Shown here piece after piece: positions 51,104-59,673 of a DNA stretch of 64,000 nucleotides (positions within the stretch are counted from its first letter, which is position 1; every line of letters starts with the position of its first letter). The position numbers and the translations under genes are program-made. The DNA is from Microlunatus endophyticus. Its GTDB lineage: Bacteria; Actinomycetota; Actinomycetes; Propionibacteriales; Propionibacteriaceae. The DNA lies in contig NZ_BMMZ01000013.1 of assembly GCF_014646195.1 (NCBI RefSeq), positions 1 to 64,000 on the forward strand, in the 5' to 3' direction. The notes under the pieces are model-generated. The model made no database searches. It saw nothing but the letters and a program-made list of their open reading frames with translations, and was not told the DNA's origin.

Positions 51104-52195
51104 GTGGTCGCTCGTGACGTGTTGCACCGGGCACCCAAGGTGCTCCTCCATGATCATCTGGACGGCGGACTGCGCCCGCAGACGATCGTCGACCTGGCCG
51201 GTGTCATCGGACACGAGCTGCCGACGTCCGATGCGGACGGTCTGGCCCGCTGGTTCGCCGAGTCCTGCAATTCCGGCTCGCTCGAGCTATATCTGGAGAC
51301 CTTCCGGCACACGGTCGCGGTGATGCAGACCCCTGACGCCCTGCGCCGGGTGGCCAGGGAGATGGTGCTGGATCTGGCTGCCGACGGGGTCGTCTACGTC
51401 GAGTCACGCTGGGCTCCCGAACAGCACCTGACTGCCGGACTGGAGCTTGATCAGGCGGTCGCGGCAGTTCGCGACGGCCTCGCGGAGGGCATGGCCGAAG
51501 CCCGGGTCAAGGGCACACCGATCGTCGCCCGGCAGATCCTGACCGCGATGCGGCACGCCTCCAGTGCCCGGGAGATCGCCGAGTTGGCGATCCGGCACCG
51601 CGACGAGCGTGTCGCCGGCTTCGACATCGCCGGCGCCGAGGCCGGTTACCCGCCCACCCGGCACCTGGACGCGTTCGACTACATCAAGCGCAACAACGGC
51701 TACATCACCATCCACGCCGGTGAGGCGTTCGGGCTGCCGTCGATCTGGGAGGCGGTGCAGCTCTGCGGCGCCAACCGGCTCGGGCACGGCGTCCGGGTGA
51801 TCGACGACATCACGATCTCGGGCGACCAGGTCCAGCTGGGCCGGCTGGCGAGCTACATCCGCAATGTCCGGGTGCCGCTGGAGATGTGCCCGTCGTCCAA
51901 TGTGCAGACCGGTGCCGTGGCCTCGATCGCCGATCACCCGATCCGGATCCTGGCCCAGCTCGGCTTCCGGGTGACGGTCAACACCGACAACCGGCTGATG
52001 AGTAACACCACCATGACCAGAGAGTTCGAGCGGCTGTCCGACGCGTTCGACTATCAGCTCAGCGACATCCGGTGGCTGACGCTGAACGCGATCAAGAGCG
52101 CCTTCTCACCCCACCCGGACCGGCTCGCGCTGATCGAGAACGTGATCAAGCCGGGCTACCAGACCCTGCTCGAGGAGCTGGACCAGTCCGCATGA
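51104..52195 (+). CDS. add: Adenosine deaminase
   Basis: A 363-aa zinc hydrolase that deaminates (deoxy)adenosine to (deoxy)inosine. The metal ligands His16 and His18 are in LLHDHLDGG. The catalytic region has ITIHAGEAFG, with His and Glu in order, LGHGVRV, and the Asp pair in VTVNTDNRLMSNT. GTG 51104 gives the family length. It completes the nucleoside salvage set together with cdd and the BMP transporter, but has its own TATGCT promoter. The cardiolipin synthase gene overlaps its stop by 4 bp. Confidence 0.95.
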   Translation: MVARDVLHRAPKVLLHDHLDGGLRPQTIVDLAGVIGHELPTSDADGLARWFAESCNSGSLELYLETFRHTVAVMQTPDALRRVAREMVLDLAADGVVYVESRWAPEQHLTAGLELDQAVAAVRDGLAEGMAEARVKGTPIVARQILTAMRHASSAREIAELAIRHRDERVAGFDIAGAEAGYPPTRHLDAFDYIKRNNGYITIHAGEAFGLPSIWEAVQLCGANRLGHGVRVIDDITISGDQVQLGRLASYIRNVRVPLEMCPSSNVQTGAVASIADHPIRILAQLGFRVTVNTDNRLMSNTTMTREFERLSDAFDYQLSDIRWLTLNAIKSAFSPHPDRLALIENVIKPGYQTLLEELDQSA

Positions 52196-53664
52196 GCGGT
52201 AGTGAAGTCGTCAACATCATCGCTCTGATCGTCGCCATCGTCCTGCTGGTCAACATCGTTGGGGCGATCATCACGCTCTTCCTGGAGCGACGTGACACGG
52301 CATCCTTGTGGGCCTGGATCCTGGTGCTGACGCTGATCCCGGTGCTCGGCTTCGTGCTCTACCTGTTCATCGGCCGCCGGATCACCAAGACCAAGATCTT
52401 CCGTCTGCTGGACGGGTCGGAGACCGGGCATTCCAAGGCCGGCAAACAGCAACTGGCCGAGGTCGGCCGGCACGAGTACGAATTCGTCAATGCCGTCAGC
52501 CGGTCCAACGTCGAGCTCGCGACCCTGCTGATGAACGACGACGTCGGATCGCTGAGTCACAACAACGCCGTCACGGTCTTCGACGACGGGGCCGAGAAAT
52601 TCGAGGCGTTGATCAACGACATCAGGTCGGCGACCGATCACGTGCACGTCCTCTACTACATCTTCCGGTCCGACCTGATCGGAACCCGCGTCCTGGAGGC
52701 GCTGATCGAACGCGCCGAGGCCGGCGTCGCTGTACGGCTGTGCTTCGACGCGTACGGCGGCCGCGGGATCGCGAAGAAGCACCTCAAGCTGCTGCGCGCC
52801 GCGGGTGGGGAGGCGTACCCGTTCTTCCCGAACAACTTCGGCCCGGTCAACTTCCGGGTCAACTTCCGGACCCACCGCAAGATCGCCGTGATCGACGGTC
52901 GGGTCGGCTACGTCGGCGGCTTCAATGTCGGCGATGAGTACGTGACGCCGACCAAGAAATTCGGCTACTGGCGTGACACCCATCTGCGGATCGAGGGCAG
53001 TGCCGTGGAGTCGTTGCAGACCCGGCTGCTGATGGACTGGAATGTCGCCGCGCCGAAGGATCGCCGGGTCGGGCACGACCCGCGCTACTTCCCGGTCGTC
53101 GAGACCAGCCCGGGTGATGTGGCGGTCCAGATCGCCTCCAGCGGCCCGGATTCGGAATGGGAGTGGATCAAGTACGGCTACCTCAAGGCGATCCACGAGG
53201 CGAACGAGTCGATCCGGATCCAGACCCCGTACTTCATGCCCGACGCAGCAGTGATGGACGCGCTCAAGATCGCCTCGCTGTCCGGGGTCGACGTCCACCT
53301 GATGATCCCGGACAAGCCGGATCACCCGCTGGTCTACCCGGCGACGTTGTCCTACGCCGACGAGCTGGCCAAGGTCGGGGTCAACGTGCACATCTACGAG
53401 GGCGGATTCCTGCACGCCAAGACGCTGTTGATCGACGACGAGGTCGCCTCGGTCGGTACCGCCAACTTCGACTACCGCAGTTTCCGGCTCAATTTCGAGG
53501 TCAACGCCTTCATCTACGATGTCGAGCTGGGCAAGCGGATGGCCGCGATCTACGAACGCGATCTGCTGTACTGCCGCACCTTCGACCATGATCAGATCTA
53601 CCGCCGACCGTTCGTCGGCCACATGAAAGAAGCCGTCAGCAGGCTCGTCGCACCCCTGCTCTGA
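52192..53664 (+). CDS. cls: Cardiolipin synthase
   Basis: A 490-aa bacterial-type Cls that should join two phosphatidylglycerols. Two N-terminal TM helices (IIALIVAIVLLVNIVGAIITL in part; LWAWILVLTLIPVLGFVLYL) precede the PLDc-N region GRRITKTKIFRLLDG. Two HKD motifs follow, THRKIAVIDGRVGYVGGFN and HAKTLLIDDEVASVGTANFD, with the family end LYCRTFDHDQIYRRPF. ATG 52192 overlaps the add stop (ATGA), an unexpected coupling of lipid and nucleoside genes. A second PLD-type gene lies at 14419. Confidence 0.93.
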   Translation: MSGSEVVNIIALIVAIVLLVNIVGAIITLFLERRDTASLWAWILVLTLIPVLGFVLYLFIGRRITKTKIFRLLDGSETGHSKAGKQQLAEVGRHEYEFVNAVSRSNVELATLLMNDDVGSLSHNNAVTVFDDGAEKFEALINDIRSATDHVHVLYYIFRSDLIGTRVLEALIERAEAGVAVRLCFDAYGGRGIAKKHLKLLRAAGGEAYPFFPNNFGPVNFRVNFRTHRKIAVIDGRVGYVGGFNVGDEYVTPTKKFGYWRDTHLRIEGSAVESLQTRLLMDWNVAAPKDRRVGHDPRYFPVVETSPGDVAVQIASSGPDSEWEWIKYGYLKAIHEANESIRIQTPYFMPDAAVMDALKIASLSGVDVHLMIPDKPDHPLVYPATLSYADELAKVGVNVHIYEGGFLHAKTLLIDDEVASVGTANFDYRSFRLNFEVNAFIYDVELGKRMAAIYERDLLYCRTFDHDQIYRRPFVGHMKEAVSRLVAPLL

Positions 53665-53688
53665 TTACGGGTGAATTGGCCCGAAAGC

Positions 53689-53694
53689 TAGGGT
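53689..53694 (+). promoter_or_regulatory. Leaderless-type -10 box (TAGGGT) of metG
   Basis: TAGGGT ends 6 nt before ATG 53701. Confidence 0.5.
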
Positions 53695-53700
53695 TGAACC

Positions 53701-55485
53701 ATGGCATCTCATGTTCTGACCAGCGTTGCGTGGCCGTACGCCAACGGCCCGCGGCATATCGGTCACGTCTCGGGTTTCGGTGTTCCCTCCGACGTCTTCT
53801 CCCGCTACATGAGAATGTCCGGCCACAACGTCCTGATGGTTTCGGGCACCGACGAGCACGGCACGCCGATCTCGGTCCAGGCCGAGGCCGAGGGCGTCAC
53901 CGCGCGCCAGCTCGCCGACAAGTACAACGACGTCATCACCCACGATCTGCAGGGCCTCGGGCTGTCGTACGACCTCTTCACCCGGACCACGACCCGCAAC
54001 CACTACCGGGTGGTGCAGGAGCTCTTCAGCGCGTTGTACAAGAACGGTTACGTGGTGCCGAAGACGACCATGGGCGCGATCAGCCCGAGCACCGGCCGGA
54101 CGCTTCCGGACCGCTACATCGAGGGCACCTGCCCGATCTGCGGCTACGACAGCGCCCGCGGCGACCAGTGCGACAACTGCGGCAACCAGCTCGATCCCGT
54201 CGACCTGATCAATCCGCGCTCGCGGATCAACGGCGAGACGCCGAAGTTCGTCGAGACCGAGCACTTCTTCCTCGATCTGCCGGCGCTGTCCGGTTCGCTG
54301 GAGAAGTGGCTGGGGACCAAGACCGAGTGGCGCCCGAATGTGCTGCGCTTCTCCCACAACCTGCTGGCCGACCTGAAGCCGCGGGCGATCACCCGCGATC
54401 TCGACTGGGGCGTACCGATCCCGCTGGACGGCTGGCGCGACCAGTCGATGAAGCGGATCTACGTCTGGTTCGACGCGGTGATCGGCTACCTGTCCGCCTC
54501 GATCGAATGGGCCAGGCGGACCGGCGACCCCGAGGCATGGAAGCAGTGGTGGCTCGACCCGGACGCCGAGGGCTACTACTTCATGGGCAAGGACAACATC
54601 GTCTTCCACTCGGTGATCTGGCCGGCGATCCTGCTGGGCCAGAACGGCCAGGGTGATCATGGCGGCGAGGTCGGCCCGTTCGGCACCCTCAACCTGCCCA
54701 GCGAGATCGTCTCCAGCGAGTTCCTGACCATGAGCGGCTCCAAGTTCTCCACCAGCCGCGGCCAGGTGATCTACGTCGGCGACTTCCTCCGCGACTTCGG
54801 TCCGGACGCGTTGCGCTACTTCATCGCGGTTGCCGGCCCGGAGAACCAGGACACCGACTTCACCTGGTCGGAATTCGTCCGGCGGACCAACTTCGAGCTG
54901 GCCAACGAGTGGGGCAACCTGGTCAATCGCTCGGTCTCGATGGCCCACCGCCAGGTCGGAGCGATCCCGGAGGCGAATGATCAACGCGATGCCGATCATG
55001 ACCTGCTCTCCTTGTCCGGCAGGGCTTTCGATGAGGTCGGGGCACTGCTGCGCAGGAGCCGGTTCAAGCAGGCGATGACCGAGTCGATGCGCGTTGTCAC
55101 CGCGGCCAACAGGTACCTGTCGGATCAGGAGCCGTGGAAACTCAAGGACGATCCGGTCCGCCGCGACACCGTGCTGCACACCGCGCTGCAGGTGGTGTCG
55201 GATGCCAACACGCTGCTCACCCCGTTCCTGCCGCACGCGGCGCAGAAGGTGCACGAGGCGCTGGGCCGCGACGGCGTCTGGGCCGCCCAGCCCGAGATCC
55301 GTACGGTCAGTGAAGAAGACGGCCCGGACTATCCGGTCCTGATGGGGGAGTACGCCTCCGAGCAGGCCGAGTGGAAGTCCACCCCGATCACCCCCGGTGC
55401 GCCGTTGCAGAAGCCGACGCCGCTGTTTCCCAAACTCGACGAAAGCCTGGGCGACACCGGACCGGACTGGGCCCGGCTCGACTGA
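53701..55485 (+). CDS. metG: Methionyl-tRNA synthetase
   Basis: A 594-aa class I synthetase. HIGH is exact at residues 19-22 (GPRHIGHVSGF). A single four-Cys zinc knuckle is present (CPICGYDSARGDQCDNCG), with WF-type methionine pocket sequence RIYVWFDAVIGYLSAS. The catalytic loop reads MSGSKFSTSRG (Lys348), i.e. KFSTS in place of KMSKS, a variant I recall from other actinobacterial MetG proteins. The anticodon-binding helical domain follows; there is no C-terminal tRNA-binding (EMAP-like) domain. The expected reaction is charging of both initiator and elongator tRNA-Met. Confidence 0.96.
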   Translation: MASHVLTSVAWPYANGPRHIGHVSGFGVPSDVFSRYMRMSGHNVLMVSGTDEHGTPISVQAEAEGVTARQLADKYNDVITHDLQGLGLSYDLFTRTTTRNHYRVVQELFSALYKNGYVVPKTTMGAISPSTGRTLPDRYIEGTCPICGYDSARGDQCDNCGNQLDPVDLINPRSRINGETPKFVETEHFFLDLPALSGSLEKWLGTKTEWRPNVLRFSHNLLADLKPRAITRDLDWGVPIPLDGWRDQSMKRIYVWFDAVIGYLSASIEWARRTGDPEAWKQWWLDPDAEGYYFMGKDNIVFHSVIWPAILLGQNGQGDHGGEVGPFGTLNLPSEIVSSEFLTMSGSKFSTSRGQVIYVGDFLRDFGPDALRYFIAVAGPENQDTDFTWSEFVRRTNFELANEWGNLVNRSVSMAHRQVGAIPEANDQRDADHDLLSLSGRAFDEVGALLRRSRFKQAMTESMRVVTAANRYLSDQEPWKLKDDPVRRDTVLHTALQVVSDANTLLTPFLPHAAQKVHEALGRDGVWAAQPEIRTVSEEDGPDYPVLMGEYASEQAEWKSTPITPGAPLQKPTPLFPKLDESLGDTGPDWARLD

Positions 55486-55501
55486 CCTTGCATTTAGTTA
55501 G

Positions 55502-55519
55502 GCAGTCTATATAGACTGC
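55502..55519. promoter_or_regulatory. 18-bp palindromic operator of the MarR-MFS pair
   Basis: GCAGTCTATATAGACTGC is a perfect palindrome. Its right half contains TAGACT (55512-55517), which ends 6 nt before GTG 55524. With TTGCAT at 55488-55493 (18-nt spacing) it makes a promoter whose -10 lies inside the operator. MarR autorepression of the operon is the natural reading. Confidence 0.7.
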
Positions 55520-55523
55520 ATAT

Positions 55524-56015
55524 GTGGTTGAGTCGACGGCACCAACAGTCGCGTCCCCAGGTTCGATCGGACACGCTTCCGTCGGGGAGGCTGCAGGTGA
55601 CCTCTTCTTGGCCTGCGACCGCTTCACCCGTGCTGCGGCACGGCTGGGCCGGACCCGGGACGCCTCGGCAAGTTGGCGCGCCATGGCGATCCTGGAGGAG
55701 TCCGGTCCGCTGCGGATCAGCGAATTCGCCGCACTGGACCGCTGCTCACAACCCACGGCGACGGCCATGATCAAGAAGCTCGAGGAGGCCGGCTACGTGC
55801 AGCGCACGTCCGACCCCGAGGACGGCCGTGCGTGGCTGGTCAGCATCACCACGGTAGGCAGCGACCGACTGCAGCAGGTCCGGGCGGAGACCACAGAGAT
55901 GATCGGCCACCGGCTGAGTGACCAGACAGACGTAGGCCGGGATGAGGTTGCCGCGGCATTGCGGGTGCTGACCCGACTGACCGACATGATCAACGAGAAA
56001 GGTGACAACCAGTGA
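55524..56015 (+). CDS. MarR family transcriptional regulator
   Basis: A 163-aa winged-helix repressor. Helix LFLACDRFTRAAARLGRTRDAS precedes the wHTH ILEESGPLRISEFAALDRCSQPTATAMIKKLEEAGYVQR (in part) and the wing DPEDGRAWLVSITTVG, and the C-terminal dimerisation helix follows. It very likely represses itself and the adjacent exporter through the palindrome just upstream and releases on binding a small phenolic or drug ligand. GTG 55524 is set by the TAGACT box. The downstream MFS gene overlaps by 4 bp (GTGA). Confidence 0.92.
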   Translation: MVESTAPTVASPGSIGHASVGEAAGDLFLACDRFTRAAARLGRTRDASASWRAMAILEESGPLRISEFAALDRCSQPTATAMIKKLEEAGYVQRTSDPEDGRAWLVSITTVGSDRLQQVRAETTEMIGHRLSDQTDVGRDEVAAALRVLTRLTDMINEKGDNQ

Positions 56016-57280
56016 GCGCCAGCGCACATACCGAGGCGAAACCGTCGATCTTCCGGCAGACGAAGGCGGTCTGGGCCGTCGCGTTCGCGTCGGTGATCTC
56101 CTTCATGGGCATCGGCCTGGTCGATCCCATCCTGCCGACGATCACCAACCAGCTGAATGCCACACCGTCGCAGACGCTGCTGCTCTTCACCAGCTATCTG
56201 ATCATCACGGGCGCGGCGATGTTCTTCACCAGTTACGTCTCCGGCCGGATCGGTGCCAAACGGACGCTGCTGTTCGGCCTGGTGTTCATCGTCGCGTTCG
56301 CGGCGGCGGCGGGTGCGTCCAACTCGGTCGGCATGATCATCGGCTTCCGGGCCGGCTGGGGCCTGGGCAACGCGCTCTTCATCTCGACCGCGCTGGCCAC
56401 CATCGTCGGCGCGGCCAGTGGCGGAGTGGACAGCGCGATCATCCTGTACGAGACCGCTCTGGGCGTCGGCATCGCGATCGGTCCGCTGCTCGGCGGCATC
56501 CTCGGCGGGATCAGCTGGCGCGGTCCGTTCTTCGGCACCGCGATTCTGATGGCCATCGCGCTGATCGCCATCCTCGTCCTGTTGGGGAAATCGGACGCCG
56601 CTCCCCAGCGGGTGAAGTTCACAGCGCCGTTCGCCGCAGTCCGGCATCCAGCGATCCTCACCCTCGGACTGGTCGCACTGTTCTACAACTTCGGCTTCTT
56701 CACACTGCTGGCCTACAGCCCCTATCCGCTGAATGACGCGGTGAAGGTGATGACCGGCAAGCCGATGGCCCCGATCCAGCTTGGGCTGGTGTTCTTCGGC
56801 TGGGGTCTGTGTCTCGCGATCACCTCGGTCTTCGTCGCCCAGCCGCTGGCACGCAAGATCGGCCGCCGGCACACCGTCTACATCGTGCTGGTCGCCCTAG
56901 CCGTCATCGAAGTGATCATGGCATTGAAGGTCAGCTCGTTCGTGGTCGTCACGGTCTGCATCATCGTCGGCGGTCTCTTCCTCGGTGTGATGAACACGGT
57001 CATGACCGAGTCGGTGATGGAAGCCAGCGACCTGCCGCGGAATGTCGCCTCCTCGACCTACTCCGGCATCCGCTTCCTCGGCGGCGCGATCGCGCCGGCC
57101 ATCGCCGGTCCGATCTCGACCCACATCAGCGCCGGTGCGCCGTTCTTCTTCGGGGCCGGCTCACTGCTGGCCGGTGTGGTGGCTCTGACCATCGGCCGGA
57201 AGGCGATCGCCCACATCGATGCCGAGGAGAAGTTCTCCGACGAAGAGGAAGCCGAGCTGCTGACCGCCGCCGACTCCTGA
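56012..57280 (+). CDS. MFS drug-efflux type transporter
   Basis: A 422-aa major facilitator with about 12 TM helices. The start WAVAFASVISFMGIGLVDPI, the motif A-like YVSGRIGAKRTLLFG after TM2, and the motif C-like GPLLGGILGGISWRGPFF are typical of the DHA1/DHA2 drug:H+ antiporters. The C-terminus is acidic (EEKFSDEEEAELLTA). It is coupled to a MarR gene, so ligand-induced export of a toxic compound is the likely role. It converges on an aldehyde dehydrogenase-like gene with 24 bp between, which hold a compact hairpin. Confidence 0.9.
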   Translation: MSASAHTEAKPSIFRQTKAVWAVAFASVISFMGIGLVDPILPTITNQLNATPSQTLLLFTSYLIITGAAMFFTSYVSGRIGAKRTLLFGLVFIVAFAAAAGASNSVGMIIGFRAGWGLGNALFISTALATIVGAASGGVDSAIILYETALGVGIAIGPLLGGILGGISWRGPFFGTAILMAIALIAILVLLGKSDAAPQRVKFTAPFAAVRHPAILTLGLVALFYNFGFFTLLAYSPYPLNDAVKVMTGKPMAPIQLGLVFFGWGLCLAITSVFVAQPLARKIGRRHTVYIVLVALAVIEVIMALKVSSFVVVTVCIIVGGLFLGVMNTVMTESVMEASDLPRNVASSTYSGIRFLGGAIAPAIAGPISTHISAGAPFFFGAGSLLAGVVALTIGRKAIAHIDAEEKFSDEEEAELLTAADS

Positions 57281-57282
57281 GT

Positions 57283-57296
57283 CGCCGGGACCGGCG
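57283..57296. terminator. Compact GC hairpin between convergent genes
   Basis: CGCCGG (57283-57288) and CCGGCG (57291-57296) form a short GC-rich stem in the 24-bp gap between the MFS and ALDH-like genes. There is no T-run; it may act as a bidirectional terminator. Confidence 0.35.
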
Positions 57297-57304
57297 GGCA
57301 GCGG

Positions 57305-58189
57305 TCAGTAGCTGCTGCCGCCGGCCAGTGACGGTGAACCGGTCGGGTGCCAGACGGTCTTGATCTCCAGGAACGACCGGAGCCGTACGGTGCCGGGAGC
57401 GGCTGCGAAATCCGGACGCCCCTTCGGCCGGTAGACCCGCTTCACGGTTCCGGCCGCCACCCCCTCGAGTTCCGTGGCGAGGCCAGCTTCGGCACCGGTC
57501 AGGTCGAGTGCGTTGACGTCGGCGTGCGCGGCCAGATGCGGGGCGATTTCGGTGGCGCTGCCGGTCAGGATGTTGACCACGCCGGCCGGTACGTCCGAGG
57601 TTGCCAGCACCTCGGCGAAGGTGATGGCGATGCAGGGGTCTGCCTCGGCAGCGATCAGTACCGCGGCGTTGCCGCCGGTGATCACTGGCGCCAGCACCGA
57701 CACCAACCCCAACAGGGGAGCGTCGGTCGGGGCGATGATCGCCACCACGCCGGTCGGCTCGGGTGCGGAGTAGCTGAAGTACGGCGCCGAGACCGGATTC
57801 GCCGACCCGAACACCGCTGCCAGCTTGTCGGTCCAGCCGGCATAGTGCACCAGCCGGTCGATCGCCGCGTCCACCTCGGCCACCGCGGCAGCATGATCGA
57901 CTCCGCGGCTGGTGATCAACAGCTCGATGAATTCCGGTGCTCGGGACTGCAGCATCTCGGCGATCCGATAGATCACCTGGCCGCGGTTGTACGGCGTCGC
58001 CTTCGACCAGCTGCTGAATCCCTTGCGCGCCGCTGCTACCGCATCGCGGGCATCCTTGCGGGAGGCCAATACGGCGTTGGCCAGGAAGCTCCCGCCGGCG
58101 TCGGCGACCTGATACGTACGCCCCGACTCGGAGCGCGGGAAGGATCCGCCGACGTACAACTTGTAGGTCTTGGCCACGGCGATGCTCAT
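57305..58189 (-). CDS. Short aldehyde dehydrogenase-like protein lacking the catalytic half
   Basis: A 294-aa protein with the N-terminal and NAD-binding part of an aldehyde dehydrogenase (YVGGSFPRSESGRTYQV, ARKGFSSWSKATPYNRGQV, PTGVVAIIAPTDAPLLGLV, VITGGNAAVLIAA, VPAGVVNILTG). It lacks the catalytic domain: there is no GQxC motif, and its only Cys (ADPCIAI) is not at the active-site position. It ends in FLEIKTVWHPTG. Similar short copies next to a full ALDH and deoC occur in other actinobacteria (from memory), so this is probably a conserved partner rather than a broken gene. It overlaps the full ALDH gene by 4 bp. Confidence 0.82.
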   Translation of the reverse strand: MSIAVAKTYKLYVGGSFPRSESGRTYQVADAGGSFLANAVLASRKDARDAVAAARKGFSSWSKATPYNRGQVIYRIAEMLQSRAPEFIELLITSRGVDHAAAVAEVDAAIDRLVHYAGWTDKLAAVFGSANPVSAPYFSYSAPEPTGVVAIIAPTDAPLLGLVSVLAPVITGGNAAVLIAAEADPCIAITFAEVLATSDVPAGVVNILTGSATEIAPHLAAHADVNALDLTGAEAGLATELEGVAAGTVKRVYRPKGRPDFAAAPGTVRLRSFLEIKTVWHPTGSPSLAGGSSY

Positions 58190-59673
58190 CCGATCAGTGC
58201 CTCGTCGTCGGTGTCGAGATAGGCAGCCAGGCCCGAGGGGCCGCCCTCACGGCCGAAGCCGGATTCCTGGTAGCCCCCGAACGGTGCAGCTGGATCGAAT
58301 CGGTTCCAAGTGTTGTCCCAGATCACTCCGGCTCGCAGCCGCGCGGCCATCGCCATCGCCCGCGATCCCTTCTCGGTCCAGACGCCGGCGGACAGCCCGT
58401 ACGGTGAGTTGTTCGCCTTCGCGAGCGCCTCGTCCGGAGTCCGGAAGGTGATCACCGACAGCACCGGACCGAAGATCTCCTCCCGAGCGATCCGCATCGT
58501 CTGGGTCGCGTCGGTGAAGATCGTCGGCGCGACGAAGAATCCCTTGTCGGGAAGGGGACAGGAAGACTGCCACAGCTCGGCGCCCTCGTCGACGCCGGCC
58601 CGGGTCAACTCGGTGATCTTGTCCCATTGGGATCGGGAGTTGATCGCCCCGACATCGGTGTTCTTGTCCAGTGGATCGCCGACTCGCAGCGTGTCGACCC
58701 GCTCCCGCAGCCGGGTGAGCAACTCCTCAGCGATCGACTCCTGAACCAGTAACCGGGATCCGGCACAACAGACCTGACCTGCGTTGAAGAAGATCGCGTT
58801 GACGATGCCCTCGACCGCCTGGTCGATCGCCGCATCACTGAAGACGATGGTCGCGCCCTTGCCGCCGAGCTCGAGGGTGAGCTTGCGACCGGTGCCGGCC
58901 AGCGTCTGCTGGATCTGTTTGCCGACCGTGGTCGACCCGGTGAAAGCGACCTTGTCCAGGCCGGGATGTCGCACCAGTGCGGCGCCCACATCACCGGCGC
59001 CGGGAACGATGTTGACCACGCCGGGCGGAAGATCGGCGTCGGCGATGATCTCGGCCAGCACCAGCGCCGACAACGGCGTCGTCTCTGCCGGCTTGATCAC
59101 CACGGTGTTGCCGGCCGCCAGTGCGGGCGCGATCTTCCAGGCCGCCATCAGCAGCGGAAAATTCCATGGGACCACCTGGCCGGCAACGCCGAGCGGCTTC
59201 GGGTCGGGGCCGTGGCCGAGATGCTGCAGTTTGTCCGCCCAGCCCGCGTGGTAGAAGAAATGCTGTGCCGCGGTGGGGACATCGAAGTCCCGGGTCTCCT
59301 TGATCGGCTTCCCGTTGTCGAGGGCCTCGAGCACCGCAAGCTCGCGGGAGCGCTCGGCGATGCCACGAGCGATTCGGAAGAGATACTTGCCCCGCTCGGC
59401 GCCGGACAGCCGCGACCAGGGACCCTCGTAGGCCTGCCGGGCGGCGTGCACGGCGGTGTCGAGGTCAGCCTCGCTGACCGTCGACACGGTGCTCAGCGGC
59501 TCGTCGCGACCCGGGTTGACACTGACGAGATCATCTCCACTGCCTTCGACGAATTTGCCGTCGATGAAGGGCAGGTAGCGCTCCTTCACCCGGCCGATCG
59601 CCTCCGACTCCGGTGCCGGTGCATAGTCCCACTCGGTCGGATCGGTCGCCACGGATTCAGTCGAGCGAGACAT
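58186..59673 (-). CDS. Aldehyde dehydrogenase
   Basis: A 495-aa NAD(P)-dependent aldehyde dehydrogenase with all active-site elements: VVPWNFPLLMAAWK, KPAETTPLSAL, VAFTGSTTVGK, catalytic Glu268 in LELGGKGA, nucleophile Cys302 in NAGQVCCAGSR, and EEIFGPVLSVI. In this operon, downstream of deoC (17-bp overlap), the likely substrate is acetaldehyde from deoxyribose-5-phosphate cleavage, which would yield acetate. That role is inferred from position. It overlaps the short ALDH-like gene at its 3' end. Confidence 0.92.
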   Translation of the reverse strand: MSRSTESVATDPTEWDYAPAPESEAIGRVKERYLPFIDGKFVEGSGDDLVSVNPGRDEPLSTVSTVSEADLDTAVHAARQAYEGPWSRLSGAERGKYLFRIARGIAERSRELAVLEALDNGKPIKETRDFDVPTAAQHFFYHAGWADKLQHLGHGPDPKPLGVAGQVVPWNFPLLMAAWKIAPALAAGNTVVIKPAETTPLSALVLAEIIADADLPPGVVNIVPGAGDVGAALVRHPGLDKVAFTGSTTVGKQIQQTLAGTGRKLTLELGGKGATIVFSDAAIDQAVEGIVNAIFFNAGQVCCAGSRLLVQESIAEELLTRLRERVDTLRVGDPLDKNTDVGAINSRSQWDKITELTRAGVDEGAELWQSSCPLPDKGFFVAPTIFTDATQTMRIAREEIFGPVLSVITFRTPDEALAKANNSPYGLSAGVWTEKGSRAMAMAARLRAGVIWDNTWNRFDPAAPFGGYQESGFGREGGPSGLAAYLDTDDEALIG

